Below the pieces are notes generated by a model that made no database searches, was not told where the DNA came from, and was given only the letters and a program-made list of their open reading frames with translations. A DNA stretch of 64,000 nt from Deltaproteobacteria bacterium HGW-Deltaproteobacteria-15. Its GTDB lineage: Bacteria > Desulfobacterota > DSM-4660 > Desulfatiglandales > HGW-15. The translations under genes were made by a program, and so were the position numbers. Location of the stretch: the NCBI GenBank assembly GCA_002840535.1, contig PHBH01000022.1:1-64000 (forward strand). The letters run 5' to 3'. Shown in pieces: positions 1-9,763 of this stretch (position 1 is the first letter of the stretch; each line of letters begins with the position of its first letter).

Positions 1-1843
1 GCCAGTCCTCCTCCCCGCTGATTGCACTCTGCTTGACCCCGTCGATGTAAAATTCAAGGTAATCATGATCTCTTTCAGACGAGACTTTCCAATAGAACGA
101 AAGCGTCCCGGCGCCGGTGACCGTGGTCTGGAACCAGGAAGTCTGGTTATCGGCAATGTCACCACTCTGTGCGGCACTTCCCCCATAGTAGGAAGTTGCG
201 GACTGCCCGAACCAGAAGGCGTCTCCGCCGTTCGTGAAGGCTTGAATATTGTTATCCAGAGCAGTGCTCAGATTGCTGGGAAGAGGGCCCAGGTTCCCGG
301 TGAAATCCACTCCCCAAACATTGCCGGCAACGGTGCTGTTGTCAAAGGAAGTTCCGGTATTCACAGAATGGGTGTCAAAGGCGTAACCGATTTTAGAGGC
401 ATTGATCGTATATGTTGAACTCGACGGCACCTTGGCCAATGCGTAAATTCCACGATTGTTGGAGGTGGCGCTGTAAGTTCCTCCTCCACTCCGAGACGCG
501 GTAACCAATGCGCCGGAAATAGGATTGCCGTCTTGGTCCAAGACCCTGCCGCTGATGATTTCCCCGGAGCCGTCCACATAGACATTGTAGACACATTTAT
601 ACACCGAGGAAAAACTATAGGAGGAAGTGGAGATCGTGGGGAGATTATACCAGGCATCGCTTAGCCCCGCCCATCCCATATTGAGATGATGGTATGCTGT
701 TCCGCTATTGTACCCATATCCGTCACAAACAATAGCATGACCACCGGCTCCGCCGGTAATGCCAAACAGCACCGGGTAACCGGCATCCAGATTGGGGTTG
801 ACCATGTGGTCTCTTTGTGTGCCGGGCAAATTGTAGCCGTCATTATAGCCCTTCCGGGCATTGCTATACATGAAAGTATAACGAAAGGCATCACCGCACA
901 ACAGGGTATCGGTACCGGAGCCGTTGACGCTATAATACATCTTTACAGATGTGCCGGCGTCATGGGTGAGCGCCCCGATGGCTTTGCGCTGGGAATCGGT
1001 TATGCCGTTCTCCGGTATCAGAGGCATACTGCTCCAGACATACCGTCCCCCTGCACCGTCACCTCCGCGCAGGTTTTCGCTTCGGGGTACATTATCAACG
1101 TTAATCGTGAACGATCCGGTTCCCACAGCGCCAGTGGGGTGTCGCCAATATCTCATGAGCTGTGACATTGCAGTAGCAACGCATCCGCAGACATAGTGCT
1201 TGGGGGTGTAATAGTTGTAACAGTAAGCTGACCCAACCTCGGATTGCGACCATTTACTCCGGATCAACGCAGGCACTCTCAAATCCGAAATACTGGTGAG
1301 ATTGAAGTCCTGAAAACCAGCGAGGTCCTGAGAAGACAGAAGATCTCTCGAGACCTTCAGCTGATCCCATTTCCTACGGGCCTTCTGCGCCTTTTCGGGC
1401 ATGGATGAAATTGCCAAGCCCTGGGCTTCCATTTGCCTGGCAGAAGAAACCCGCCCCGGGAGGTCCTTGAACACCAAGGCCCCGAGAGGGTTTGCGAGGG
1501 TGGGGTCAAACGTGCCTTCCGGAACAAAACCGATTATAGGCTCCACCAAGTCATCACCCGACACGATGACAAACCCTGCCGGGTTGAGATAGGCTATATA
1601 AAAAGGAGATCCTTCTTCGGCCTGAAAGCTTTTGACTTCTCTTATGTACCTGCCTACCTTGGCCCCCAGCGGGGCGGCATCCAGAGAGAGCCACCCTTCC
1701 ACCACCTGCTGAGCATCCTTTTCCGTGGTTGGCGCAGCCCAGACGCTCTGTGGAAGCATCGGGAACAAAAACATGGCCGAAATTGCCAGAATTACGGCGC
1801 TCATGTTCCACTGTCGCCGCCAAGGCAAGAAAAGGCTATTCAT
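1..1843 (-). CDS. Secreted C10 family (streptopain-like) cysteine peptidase, 3' end outside window
   Basis: About 614 codons are visible and the frame stays open to the left edge, so the C-terminus is missing. Residues 1-36 form a Sec signal peptide ending near VWA|AP. A Spi-like propeptide follows (around 37-170). The catalytic Cys is C221 in HYVCGCVATAMSQL and the catalytic His is H369 in GGHAIVCDGYGY; the 148-residue spacing matches that in streptopain, and the later NMGWAG motif also fits the C10 fold. Downstream are a carboxypeptidase-regulatory-like beta domain (ISGRVLDQDGNPISGA) and a MAM-like beta domain (SFYWKVSSERDHDYLEFYIDG) typical of large extracellular proteins. The start ATG at 1843 follows GAGAAAGACC. 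It lies on the same strand, 273 bp downstream of gspE, so T2SS export is a reasonable inference. Confidence 0.88.
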   Translation of the reverse strand, partial: MNSLFLPWRRQWNMSAVILAISAMFLFPMLPQSVWAAPTTEKDAQQVVEGWLSLDAAPLGAKVGRYIREVKSFQAEEGSPFYIAYLNPAGFVIVSGDDLVEPIIGFVPEGTFDPTLANPLGALVFKDLPGRVSSARQMEAQGLAISSMPEKAQKARRKWDQLKVSRDLLSSQDLAGFQDFNLTSISDLRVPALIRSKWSQSEVGSAYCYNYYTPKHYVCGCVATAMSQLMRYWRHPTGAVGTGSFTINVDNVPRSENLRGGDGAGGRYVWSSMPLIPENGITDSQRKAIGALTHDAGTSVKMYYSVNGSGTDTLLCGDAFRYTFMYSNARKGYNDGYNLPGTQRDHMVNPNLDAGYPVLFGITGGAGGHAIVCDGYGYNSGTAYHHLNMGWAGLSDAWYNLPTISTSSYSFSSVYKCVYNVYVDGSGEIISGRVLDQDGNPISGALVTASRSGGGTYSATSNNRGIYALAKVPSSSTYTINASKIGYAFDTHSVNTGTSFDNSTVAGNVWGVDFTGNLGPLPSNLSTALDNNIQAFTNGGDAFWFGQSATSYYGGSAAQSGDIADNQTSWFQTTVTGAGTLSFYWKVSSERDHDYLEFYIDGVKQSAISGEEDW

Positions 1844-1962
1844 GGTCTTTCTCACTAACCGGTTCAGTTGCATTACGAAGCTGTAAAATCAATCCGCAGA
1901 AGGAACTTCTTCGTACAGGTGATTCCTCTAAAGCAGTCATCCATTGAAAGGCTTGTGATTTC

Positions 1963-1999
1963 GAATTGACTCGTGGTAAGGCCGACGAGGAGTCAATTC
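1963..1999. terminator. Inverted repeat between gspE and the C10 peptidase gene
   Basis: GAATTGACTC at 1963-1972 and its exact complement GAGTCAATTC at 1990-1999 form a 10-bp stem with a 17-nt loop. It lies about 120 bp downstream of the gspE stop on the minus strand. It could be a weak terminator of the T2SS operon or an operator for the peptidase gene. No clear U-tract follows, so the role is uncertain. The rest of the 1844-2116 gap shows no gene. Confidence 0.35.
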
Positions 2000-2116
2000 T
2001 CGAACAAACAGGAACTCAGGGGAAAAACCACGGTTGTCATTCCGTTGGCATGAATGAGTCAGAATGATCAATGGCAGATATGAGATCAGCGCTTTTGTCC
2101 GACTGGGAATCATCTC

Positions 2117-3811
2117 CTAGACCTGAGTGACTCTCAATATTTCCTCAGTCGTGCTGATTCCACGCATGACCTTGTCCGCACCATCTTGCCTCAACGTTCT
2201 CATCCCTTCGCCGATGGCCACACGTTTGATGGTGTCCGCATCGGATGTGGTCAGAATCGTCTTCTTTATCCCTTCCGAGATCTTCATGATCTCGTAGATT
2301 CCGGTCCTTCCATAGTACCCGGTTCCCATGCACTTCTCGCACCCTTTGCCGATGCAGATTGAGGCGTGCTTGAGGTCTTCTCTATTTACGTTCAGCTCCC
2401 TCATATATTCGCCGTTGATTTCAGAGGCGCATTTGCAGTAGGGACAAACAGTCCTGACAAGTCTTTGTGCAATAATGGAAAGCACCGATGAACTGATCAG
2501 AAACGGCTCGATGCCCATGTCTATCAGCCTGGTCACTGCAGAGGCTGCGTCATTCGTATGAAGAGTCGATAAGACCAGATGGCCGGTCAGCGCGGCCTGA
2601 ATGGCGATCTCCGCTGTTTCCAGATCTCGGATTTCACCCACCAGTATGACGTCCGGGTCCTGCCTCACAATGGTTCTCAAACCAGTTGCAAACGTAAGAC
2701 CCACTTTGCGGTTGACATGGACCTGTCCTATGCCGTCGATCTGATACTCCACCGGATCTTCTATGGTGATGATGTTTTTGTCCGGTGTATTTATCTCGCA
2801 GAGAGCGGCGTAAAGGGAGGTCGTTTTCCCGCTGCCTGTGGGGCCGGTTACAAGAATGATGCCGTGAGAGAGGGTAATCAGCCGGCGGATCTCGACCAGG
2901 TGCGCTTCCGGTATTCCCAGTTCGTTTAGCTTGAACATTTCCGAGCTCTTGTTGAGGAGGCGCAGGACCAGTCGTTCTCCATACACGGTGGGTAAGCTGG
3001 AGACACGGATATCTATGTTCTTGTCTGCGACCCTGATCTCAATCCTTCCGTCCTGGGGCACGCGCTTCTCGGCAATGTTCAGGCCGGCCATGACTTTGAT
3101 TCTGGAGGTGATTGCAGGATGGAGTTTTTTCGGTGGATCGAATGTATTGTACAAAAGGCCGTCTATCCTGAAACGGATATTCAGGTTTGACTGGTAAGGC
3201 TCAATGTGAATGTCGCTCGCGCGGTTTTTCACCGCCTTGGACAGCATCAGGTTCACGAACTGGATGACCGGAGCCTCTGAAGTGTCTTCCAGCAGGTCCG
3301 TTGTCTCCTGGATCTCTGCAAAGATCCGGGCGCTGTCATCTTCATCGATGTCCTTCAGGATTTGTTCTGCTGTGTGTACCCCTTCCTCAAAAGCCTTGTT
3401 TATGGATCTGCCTATTTCTTCTTCAGGAACAAGAACCGTTTCAAGGAAGCCTAGCCCGAGGCTCTTGGTTATGGTATCGATTGTCTCCGTGTCAAAGGGA
3501 TCATTGATCCCGATGACTACCTCTTTCTCACCCTTCCTTAATGGAATGGCCTTTCTCTGCTTCAGATAGGACACGGAGAAAGGCGAAGCCAGTTTGGTAT
3601 CGATCAAGTACGCAGGAATCCTGTCCATGATGTCGAGGCCAAGGAGGATTGAAAAGGCTCTCAGCAGGACAGACTCCTCCAGTATCCCCTTTGTCCGGAG
3701 AAGACCGGCAAACGAGAACTCGTCCTTTGAATCGAGGGACTTTATCTTCGCAATCTTTTCCTCATCGATGAGGAGCTCACGACTCAGGATGTCTAAGAGC
3801 GCAGTTTTCAT
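2117..3811 (-). CDS. gspE: Type II secretion system ATPase GspE
   Basis: This cytoplasmic hexameric ATPase powers pseudopilus assembly. Its 564 residues match the family. The N-terminal region (about 1-150) is the GspE/MshEN type that docks on GspL. The catalytic core has Walker A GPTGSGKT (K329), an acidic ITIEDPVEYQ Asp box, Walker B VILVGEIRD and the His box LSTLHTNDA. The C-terminal zinc site has C456, C459, C491 and C494. The start ATG at 3811 overlaps the gspD stop by 4 nt (ATGA), which suggests translational coupling. It is the last gene of the T2SS operon. A PilB role is less likely given the gsp neighbours. Confidence 0.96.
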   Translation of the reverse strand: MKTALLDILSRELLIDEEKIAKIKSLDSKDEFSFAGLLRTKGILEESVLLRAFSILLGLDIMDRIPAYLIDTKLASPFSVSYLKQRKAIPLRKGEKEVVIGINDPFDTETIDTITKSLGLGFLETVLVPEEEIGRSINKAFEEGVHTAEQILKDIDEDDSARIFAEIQETTDLLEDTSEAPVIQFVNLMLSKAVKNRASDIHIEPYQSNLNIRFRIDGLLYNTFDPPKKLHPAITSRIKVMAGLNIAEKRVPQDGRIEIRVADKNIDIRVSSLPTVYGERLVLRLLNKSSEMFKLNELGIPEAHLVEIRRLITLSHGIILVTGPTGSGKTTSLYAALCEINTPDKNIITIEDPVEYQIDGIGQVHVNRKVGLTFATGLRTIVRQDPDVILVGEIRDLETAEIAIQAALTGHLVLSTLHTNDAASAVTRLIDMGIEPFLISSSVLSIIAQRLVRTVCPYCKCASEINGEYMRELNVNREDLKHASICIGKGCEKCMGTGYYGRTGIYEIMKISEGIKKTILTTSDADTIKRVAIGEGMRTLRQDGADKVMRGISTTEEILRVTQV

Positions 3812-5913
3812 TGAGCAGGGAGGTCATTCCGCTGATCAGGTTTCGGCTCTTGCGAAGGACCCATAAAAAATGGTTTCCCCCGATCCATTTGCTGCTGCTG
3901 GTTTATGCTTTCATTATCCAGAATTTCCCTCTTTTTTCCGGTCAGGTTTTCCGCATCCCCTGACGAGTCGAAAACCCGAGGACTGATGAAAACCAGGAGG
4001 TTGGTCTTCTTGGATGAAACGCCTACGCTCTTGAATGCCCAGCCCAGGAAAGGGATACCCCCCAGGCAGGGGACCGCACCGGTGTTGAAATCCTTTTGCT
4101 CCTCGATCAAGCCTCCGATCACGATGGTTCCGCCGTCATTCACCTCCACAACTGTATCGATGGCCCTCTTGAGGGTAGTCGGTTTATCTTCTGTGACCGT
4201 CCCTGCGAATTTGCTCACTTCCTGCTTGATCTCCAGAGTGACCTTTTTCCTGTTGTTGATCCTGGGGGTGATCTCCAGCTTGATGCCTACGTCGCGGTAT
4301 TCGAGGTTTTCAGTCTGTGCATTGATATTCTCAACGTACGTGGTGCTGCTCGTCTTGAATGGAGTATTTGTGGAGATGTTGATCATTGCTTTCTCATTGT
4401 TGAGAGTCATCAACTGAGGCTTGGAGAGGATATTTACGGTCTTAAGGGTCTCAAGAGCTCTGATGAGTACACTGAGGTTCGGAAATGTCAAATTACCGAC
4501 TGTAATGCTTTCTCCAAGAATCCCAAGAGAAAAGCCCTTCTCCAAAGCCCCCTGACTGCCCAAGCTATTTTTTATTTTAGAGTTGATAACACTACCTAAT
4601 GACCCGATATTCGTGCTGCCGCCGATGATAGCCGCACGCTTACTGCTTTCGACAGGATTTTGAACATCTTTTCCGACAAACCATTCGGTTCCAAAGCTAA
4701 AATCCTCGTCAGGCGACACCTCCATGATCAGGGCCTCGATGAAGACCTGTTTTCTCGGGATATCCAGTTTCTGAATCATCTCCTTGATCGGAAGGTAGTC
4801 CTCGGGTTCGGCATAGACGACGATGCTGTTGGTGCTTTTGTCTGCAAGGATGCTCGTCTCTTTCCCAAAAGCTTTGAACTTCCCGCTAATGATCGAGCCT
4901 CCTCCTTCTGTCCTCGATATGGATTCCGTTGCAGATTTTTGCCCCGTCGTCCCTCTCAGTCCTGTGGTCGTAGTTGGGGTATAGGATTTGGCCGTGTCGC
5001 TAGCAGTCTTGGATTTTTGCGTTTCCGTAAGGACCCCGACCATGTCTTCCGCTTTGGCGTGTTCGAGGTAGTAAACGTTAACGAGACTTCTCCCCTCCGG
5101 GGTGCGCGCATCCATTTGTGGAATGAGACTTCGAATGTCCTTCAGAACGGTCGGGGAACCCACGCCAATAATTGCGTTGACCCTTTCCAGAGGAACTACC
5201 CTGAAGGGAACCGCTCTGGCGCCTTTGATGCCTTTCCCGTATTTTGTGTCCAGGATGTCGGTGAGTTTGGCGCTTACTACATCCGCTGTGGAGTATTTGA
5301 GGTCTATTCTTTCGGCTGTTGCCCCGGTGATATCGATATCGATCTCTTCGAGGAGCTCACCCACTTTTTTGAGGTTGCTTTTGTGATCCGTGACAACAAG
5401 GATGTCTGAAGAAGGTGGAGCGAACACGGCCCCATTTTTCGTCAGTAAAGGTTTAACGACAGGGACCAGGCCGTTCGCATCGAGATGGACCAGCGGCATG
5501 ATCTGAGTGATATACTCGTCATCCCCCTTGAGAATCTTCTTCGTGCCGAGCGGAAGCTCATACCCGCTCATATTTTGTGCAGGGACAACCTTGATGATCT
5601 GTCCCGCCTCGACCACCGTAAAGCCATTTACAGTGAGAACCGATTTGAATACTTCATAGGCCTGCTGCGTTGTCAGCTTCCTCGGAGACAACACGGTCAC
5701 TTTGCCCCTGACATTATTGTCGATGATAAAATTCTTCCCGGTCATCTCGCTGATCACCCTGATAAAGAGCCGGATATCCACGTCGTCGAAGTCAAGGGTG
5801 ACCTCCTTCATTTCTTCTGTTGCTGCAGCGTCAGGCAGAACGGCGAAGGCAAAGGAGCCAATCAGCAATAAGGAGGCAAAGGCAAAGAGCTTCCAGCGGC
5901 GCTTTTTCGTCAT
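3808..5913 (-). CDS. gspD: Type II secretion system secretin GspD
   Basis: This is the outer-membrane secretin through which folded substrates leave. A signal peptide occupies about residues 1-31 (FAFAVLPDAAATEE). An N0 domain and N1-N3 periplasmic repeats follow (for example RIDLKYSTADVVSAKLTDIL), then a Ser/Thr/Gly-rich linker around 300-350 inside N3. The C-terminal secretin barrel contains VEVNDGGTIVIGGL and VPCLGGIPFLGWAF, both secretin hallmarks. At 701 residues it is in the usual range. A polar Gln-rich tail follows and may bind a pilotin; no pilotin gene was seen. It lies 2 nt downstream of gspC and overlaps gspE. Confidence 0.96.
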   Translation of the reverse strand: MTKKRRWKLFAFASLLLIGSFAFAVLPDAAATEEMKEVTLDFDDVDIRLFIRVISEMTGKNFIIDNNVRGKVTVLSPRKLTTQQAYEVFKSVLTVNGFTVVEAGQIIKVVPAQNMSGYELPLGTKKILKGDDEYITQIMPLVHLDANGLVPVVKPLLTKNGAVFAPPSSDILVVTDHKSNLKKVGELLEEIDIDITGATAERIDLKYSTADVVSAKLTDILDTKYGKGIKGARAVPFRVVPLERVNAIIGVGSPTVLKDIRSLIPQMDARTPEGRSLVNVYYLEHAKAEDMVGVLTETQKSKTASDTAKSYTPTTTTGLRGTTGQKSATESISRTEGGGSIISGKFKAFGKETSILADKSTNSIVVYAEPEDYLPIKEMIQKLDIPRKQVFIEALIMEVSPDEDFSFGTEWFVGKDVQNPVESSKRAAIIGGSTNIGSLGSVINSKIKNSLGSQGALEKGFSLGILGESITVGNLTFPNLSVLIRALETLKTVNILSKPQLMTLNNEKAMINISTNTPFKTSSTTYVENINAQTENLEYRDVGIKLEITPRINNRKKVTLEIKQEVSKFAGTVTEDKPTTLKRAIDTVVEVNDGGTIVIGGLIEEQKDFNTGAVPCLGGIPFLGWAFKSVGVSSKKTNLLVFISPRVFDSSGDAENLTGKKREILDNESINQQQQMDRGKPFFMGPSQEPKPDQRNDLPAQ

Positions 5914-5915
5914 CG

Positions 5916-6803
5916 CTATCTCACTGTGTAATTAAAAGTCTTTAATTGGCTGTTTCGTAAAATCGAAATGCTAAAGGAGTTGCTTTCCTTCAGTGTATTG
6001 AAAAGTCTGTTCACATCTTCGGGCGAATGAATGTCCTGTCCATTAATGCTCTTGAAAACGTCTTTGTTATGAAAACCCATGGTATTCAAGATGCTTCCCT
6101 CTTTCAGGCTGCTGATCCTGAATCCCCCGGGCTTTCCGTCCTGGAGAAAAGGCCTGATTCTCACCGTCGTCAAGAGCTTTGAAACATCAGTGATACTCTC
6201 ATCAATGAATTCCTTGCTGATATTGAAGGTCAAAGGATCATCGATATCCTCAACGTCGTCGGGTTGTCTCTTGGCAAAATTGTCCGCCCTGATCCTCTCG
6301 ATCCCCATCACCAGCAGCTCGTCCTTGCCTTTAAAGTTGAGCACCAGCTTGTTCCTCAGTATCAGTACGACCCTCGCTTCTGCATAATGCGAACCAGCAG
6401 TCACCTTTTCATCCTTCTTGCTTTGATTATCTCTTATTATTGCCCAGGAGTCGCCGCTTTCATTGACCACTGTTCCCACAAGCGTACAATTCAAGGATGT
6501 AAGAGCGAGTTTGTCCAGATTGGCAATAAGATCTTTCTCCTTGTTCCCTTTGCTCTCCTCCTGAACTTTTACAGCGAAAAGGTTCCTTTCCAGAAATGCT
6601 TTGTATTCTCTCTGAGGAGAAGAATCGATGGATCTGGGCTGGTCTGCTGAGGGGTTGTCTTTCTCCTGAGGCATGTCATTGACCAGCTTGAGGTCGTTGA
6701 CAAAGACTACAACACTACTCGCAAAATAGGCTGCTGCCACTAACAGGAGGGAAAGGTATACAAGTTTACTTTTTCTATGGTCTATAATGCTTGAAACTTT
6801 CAT
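5916..6803 (-). CDS. gspC: Type II secretion system inner-membrane protein GspC with PDZ domain
   Basis: GspC links the inner-membrane platform to the secretin. It has a short cytoplasmic N-terminus and one membrane segment at about residues 14-36 (LSLLLVAAAYFASSVVVFV). A periplasmic homology region follows (around 70-165, with LNCTLVGTVVNESGDSWAII), then a C-terminal PDZ-type domain (around 200-295; GGFRISSLKEGSILNTMGF). Its 295 residues match the family. Here it sits late in the operon, immediately before gspD, rather than first as in the enterobacterial order. Confidence 0.92.
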   Translation of the reverse strand: MKVSSIIDHRKSKLVYLSLLLVAAAYFASSVVVFVNDLKLVNDMPQEKDNPSADQPRSIDSSPQREYKAFLERNLFAVKVQEESKGNKEKDLIANLDKLALTSLNCTLVGTVVNESGDSWAIIRDNQSKKDEKVTAGSHYAEARVVLILRNKLVLNFKGKDELLVMGIERIRADNFAKRQPDDVEDIDDPLTFNISKEFIDESITDVSKLLTTVRIRPFLQDGKPGGFRISSLKEGSILNTMGFHNKDVFKSINGQDIHSPEDVNRLFNTLKESNSFSISILRNSQLKTFNYTVR

Positions 6804-6827
6804 ACTCTTTCCTCTGCCCCTGTTTCC

Positions 6828-7385
6828 TCATTTCGCTACCAAAACCCCGGGCTGCAAAATAAGATTCAGGTATTCTCCTTCTTTCCTTGCAGACAGTCGC
6901 TTGATGTAGATCCCTCTGCCGAAAGATTGAATTTTTCCCAGGTATTCGGTAAACTCCTTCAATGTCACCCTTCCCAGCTTGATCTCTACCCACTTCTCGT
7001 CTCTGGCAGGATCCAGCTGCATGCTTCCCGGTCTCATGTATTCAATCTTCTCCATGAGGCCGCTCTCTGTTGCGAACCTCTCCAGAACCGAGAAAAGAGT
7101 GAAAGGTTCTCCACCGGGTTTTCCGTTCTCCACCTTGCCTGTTTCCAGGCTCTTGTACTGAGATACGATACTATTCAATTCAATGAGGTCCCGTTCCCGG
7201 GTTTTTATGGATCTTTGTAGCCGGTTGAGCCGGTCATGGGTCGGTATGAACACCAATTGCAGAAGCAGCAACAGCGCAATGGCGGAAGCGCCGAGAGTAA
7301 CAATGATCTGCTCTCGGTTTGAGAGGGCGAGGAACTTATCCTGCAATGCGGATAGTGATCTTGAAATCCACATCCTGTCCTTCAC
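6828..7385 (-). CDS. gspM: Type II secretion system protein GspM
   Basis: GspM is a bitopic inner-membrane protein that partners GspL. Residues about 28-46 are a membrane segment (VTLGASAIALLLLLQLVF). A periplasmic coiled coil follows (HDRLNRLQRSIKTRERDLIE), then a small ferredoxin-like domain. Its 185 residues fit the family. The start at 7385 lies inside the 3' end of gspL (50-nt overlap); an internal ATG at 7373 is an alternative. Sequence conservation in GspM is low, so the assignment rests on topology and on its position between gspL and gspC. Confidence 0.85.
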   Translation of the reverse strand: MKDRMWISRSLSALQDKFLALSNREQIIVTLGASAIALLLLLQLVFIPTHDRLNRLQRSIKTRERDLIELNSIVSQYKSLETGKVENGKPGGEPFTLFSVLERFATESGLMEKIEYMRPGSMQLDPARDEKWVEIKLGRVTLKEFTEYLGKIQSFGRGIYIKRLSARKEGEYLNLILQPGVLVAK

Positions 7386-8745
7386 TCCGAGTTTTTGCGT
7401 TACTGATAGTTACCTCAGGAAAATCCCTGGAACTTGAAAGCAGTTCCTGGATTACATTTACCGTCTTGAAAGAGTCTGTCCTGCCGTCGATCTCCAGTCT
7501 TCCACGCTCCCAGAAAAGATTCACTACCTGAAAGTGAACCTCCCGGGGGATGACCTGGCTTATCGAATCCAAAAGCCCCAACACAGAAAAGGACGAGAGG
7601 GGGTTTGAGACAGATTCAGACTTCCTGGCCTCCAAAAAAGTCCTGGCTTGTCTTACCTCATCCACAATCTTAGTTGCGTGGGGAAACGCGGCCGAGAATA
7701 CCTTTCTGGTTTCTGATCGCAAAAATATGTCCCTCTTCTGAAGGGTGAAAATCTTGAGCCACGAAGAAAAAAAGAATGCCAGAAGAAAACAAATGAGGAC
7801 CATAGCCCCCCAACGGAGAGCGGTCCAGCGGGAAGCTGACGGATTGGCGACGCCCAACTCCTCCCTGTAAAAATCAAAGGTCATTTTTTTCTTCTTCCAG
7901 CGAGTTGTTCCGAGAAGGGAGGCAAACGTGTTGAGATCAGCTCTATCATCGATGATCTTGAATTCCCTTTCTGAAGGGGGTTGGTCGATGAAATGGAGGT
8001 CAGTGGCTTCATTCAGGGTTTGAATGATATCCCTGTGCCTGATCAAGCTCCCGGATATATAGATCTTGTTCAGACTGAAGTGCGATCTGGCATTGAAGGA
8101 GAGGACGGTCCTTTTGATTTCGCTGAGCAGGGGCTTGATGGAATGATTCTGAAGATCTCTCAAACCAATGGGGATCTCTCTCACGAAGATCGGCAATCCA
8201 TGAGAATAGAGAAAGAAAAGAGTTTGCCTTGACCCCGCTTCCATGACGAGCGCCTCGTTTTCGTCAATGAAATAATTTCCCAGGGTGGAAACATCGCTTG
8301 TGATGCCGATGATACTCAGCCCTGCCTCGTCAGCCTCTTTCACGCGCTTTTGAAGGGCCTCTCTTTCCACTATGCCCACAATGAAGCTCTTCCTCCCGGA
8401 TTCTGTGGGGAAGCTCTCAATTGAATGTGAGATGTATCTGGGGTGAGGAAACTCATCGGCAATTTCAAACCTGATGGCGTCGGCGATCTTCTTTGGGGAG
8501 GTGAAGGGAAAGCTGCAATGCCTGTAAACGACCTCTTCGCTGCTGATGACGAGGAGGGTCCTTCGAGTGCCGGCGATCTCTTCCTCCACTATCCTTTTGA
8601 TCCGGTCCTGCAACCGCTCATCTTCACCCTGATCTGCCCGCAGATGCCAGAGGCCCTGAACAACGCGGGTGCCGTTGTGCTGACCGAACCGGACAAGCTT
8701 GGCCTCGTCGGAAGCAATATTCAGTGCGATGAAGGACCCGTTCAT
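7336..8745 (-). CDS. gspL: Type II secretion system protein GspL
   Basis: GspL anchors the GspE ATPase to the membrane platform. The N-terminal 290 residues form an actin-like cytoplasmic domain resembling PilM. A single membrane segment lies near residues 307-332 (RWGAMVLICFLLAFFFSSW). The periplasmic C-terminal part (about 335-469) has the PilN-like fold (SQVIPREVHFQVVNLFWERG). The length of 469 residues is normal. It ends inside gspM and starts 3 nt after the gspK stop, so the genes are tightly coupled. Confidence 0.9.
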   Translation of the reverse strand: MNGSFIALNIASDEAKLVRFGQHNGTRVVQGLWHLRADQGEDERLQDRIKRIVEEEIAGTRRTLLVISSEEVVYRHCSFPFTSPKKIADAIRFEIADEFPHPRYISHSIESFPTESGRKSFIVGIVEREALQKRVKEADEAGLSIIGITSDVSTLGNYFIDENEALVMEAGSRQTLFFLYSHGLPIFVREIPIGLRDLQNHSIKPLLSEIKRTVLSFNARSHFSLNKIYISGSLIRHRDIIQTLNEATDLHFIDQPPSEREFKIIDDRADLNTFASLLGTTRWKKKKMTFDFYREELGVANPSASRWTALRWGAMVLICFLLAFFFSSWLKIFTLQKRDIFLRSETRKVFSAAFPHATKIVDEVRQARTFLEARKSESVSNPLSSFSVLGLLDSISQVIPREVHFQVVNLFWERGRLEIDGRTDSFKTVNVIQELLSSSRDFPEVTISNAKTRSEGQDVDFKITIRIAG

Positions 8746-8748
8746 TCC

Positions 8749-9729
8749 TTATGTTTCCTGCCAATAAATGAGAGAAGGCTCAGATTCCAAGGGCCGGAAA
8801 ATGATCGCCTTGATCTCTTTCACGTTCTCTCTTAATGAGATTTTCATATGGACGGAGAAGGTGACGGAAGAAGTGGTCATTGCATTCTCGGGCAAAGGGT
8901 TCCCGTATGGCCATATGTCCTTGTACCATGTCTTGTTTTCGAGGGCTTTCCGGTTTGTCTCATCCCTCCTGAACTTGTCCATTTCAAATGCAATATCTTC
9001 CGTCATTTCATCGGAGAATGCCATAAGAATGGGGACAGGCGCCGTATTGATATTGATCTCCGATCTGCCGAAAGCCGTGAAATAGGGGTGGATCCCTTCT
9101 CCTCTTTCGTTGCCGAAGAAGATTTCTTTTGTCATGCCATTCACAAGCAGCAATTCCTCAAGCGTATGGAAGGCTCCATTCCTGCAGCGATATCCACGGC
9201 TGCGGTAAGAGGTATCCTCGGCCCCGAATATGCCCGTCACTTCATCATCCTTGTCGATCCAGTCCTTCACCCCATGGGTGATGGCATCGATCTGATCTCC
9301 TGTCAGTCCGAACCGTGGTTGCCTGAGTAATCTCTCCCACAGTTTTTTTTGCGTTTCATCGAACTGACCATTCTCTCCAACCAGGCTGTTCAAATTGATT
9401 TTGCCGCATTCATCCAAAATCTCCCCCTCCAACTTTCCTTCATGAAAGGCGGCGCTTGCGGAACTGAAATATCCTCGGCCATTTGCCCATTCCTCCAGAA
9501 GCGTATCTCCCTTCGAGTGTGTGCCCTCTAACATGAGAAGATCTTTGAGGACATTTATACTTGAAACCGCCAGGTAGGTGATCTTCTTTTCATCACTGAA
9601 ATTCTTTGAAACCTCTATCTCGGAAACAGTAATTCTACTGAACTCCACGACCATTGTCACCACAAGGGCCACAATCATCACCGTTGTGATTAAAGCTACG
9701 CCTTGTCTATTGGTGAGATATTTGCCCAT
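8749..9729 (-). CDS. gspK: Minor pseudopilin GspK
   Basis: GspK caps the pseudopilus tip and is the largest minor pseudopilin (326 residues from this start). The prepilin leader is MGKYLTNRQG, cleaved before VALITTVM. The +5 residue is Thr rather than Glu, which is characteristic of GspK. The alpha domain contains ILDECGKINLNSLVG and GVKDWIDKDDEVTG; INTAPVPILMAFSDEM matches the GspK helix-hairpin signature. I chose ATG 9729, preceded by AGGAAAG. The frame continues upstream to 9813, but those 28 codons lie inside a repeat element (9764-10053) and would destroy the short leader. Confidence 0.92.
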   Translation of the reverse strand: MGKYLTNRQGVALITTVMIVALVVTMVVEFSRITVSEIEVSKNFSDEKKITYLAVSSINVLKDLLMLEGTHSKGDTLLEEWANGRGYFSSASAAFHEGKLEGEILDECGKINLNSLVGENGQFDETQKKLWERLLRQPRFGLTGDQIDAITHGVKDWIDKDDEVTGIFGAEDTSYRSRGYRCRNGAFHTLEELLLVNGMTKEIFFGNERGEGIHPYFTAFGRSEININTAPVPILMAFSDEMTEDIAFEMDKFRRDETNRKALENKTWYKDIWPYGNPLPENAMTTSSVTFSVHMKISLRENVKEIKAIIFRPLESEPSLIYWQET

Positions 9730-9763
9730 CGTAAAGGCACTTTCCTGGCGAAAACCAGGTTTT

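Noticed and set aside
65-1165. Open frames on the plus strand (65-418, 686-1165) at the left end
   Set aside because: They are antisense to a continuous minus-strand frame with clear C10 peptidase motifs; they have no ribosome-binding sites or recognisable domains.
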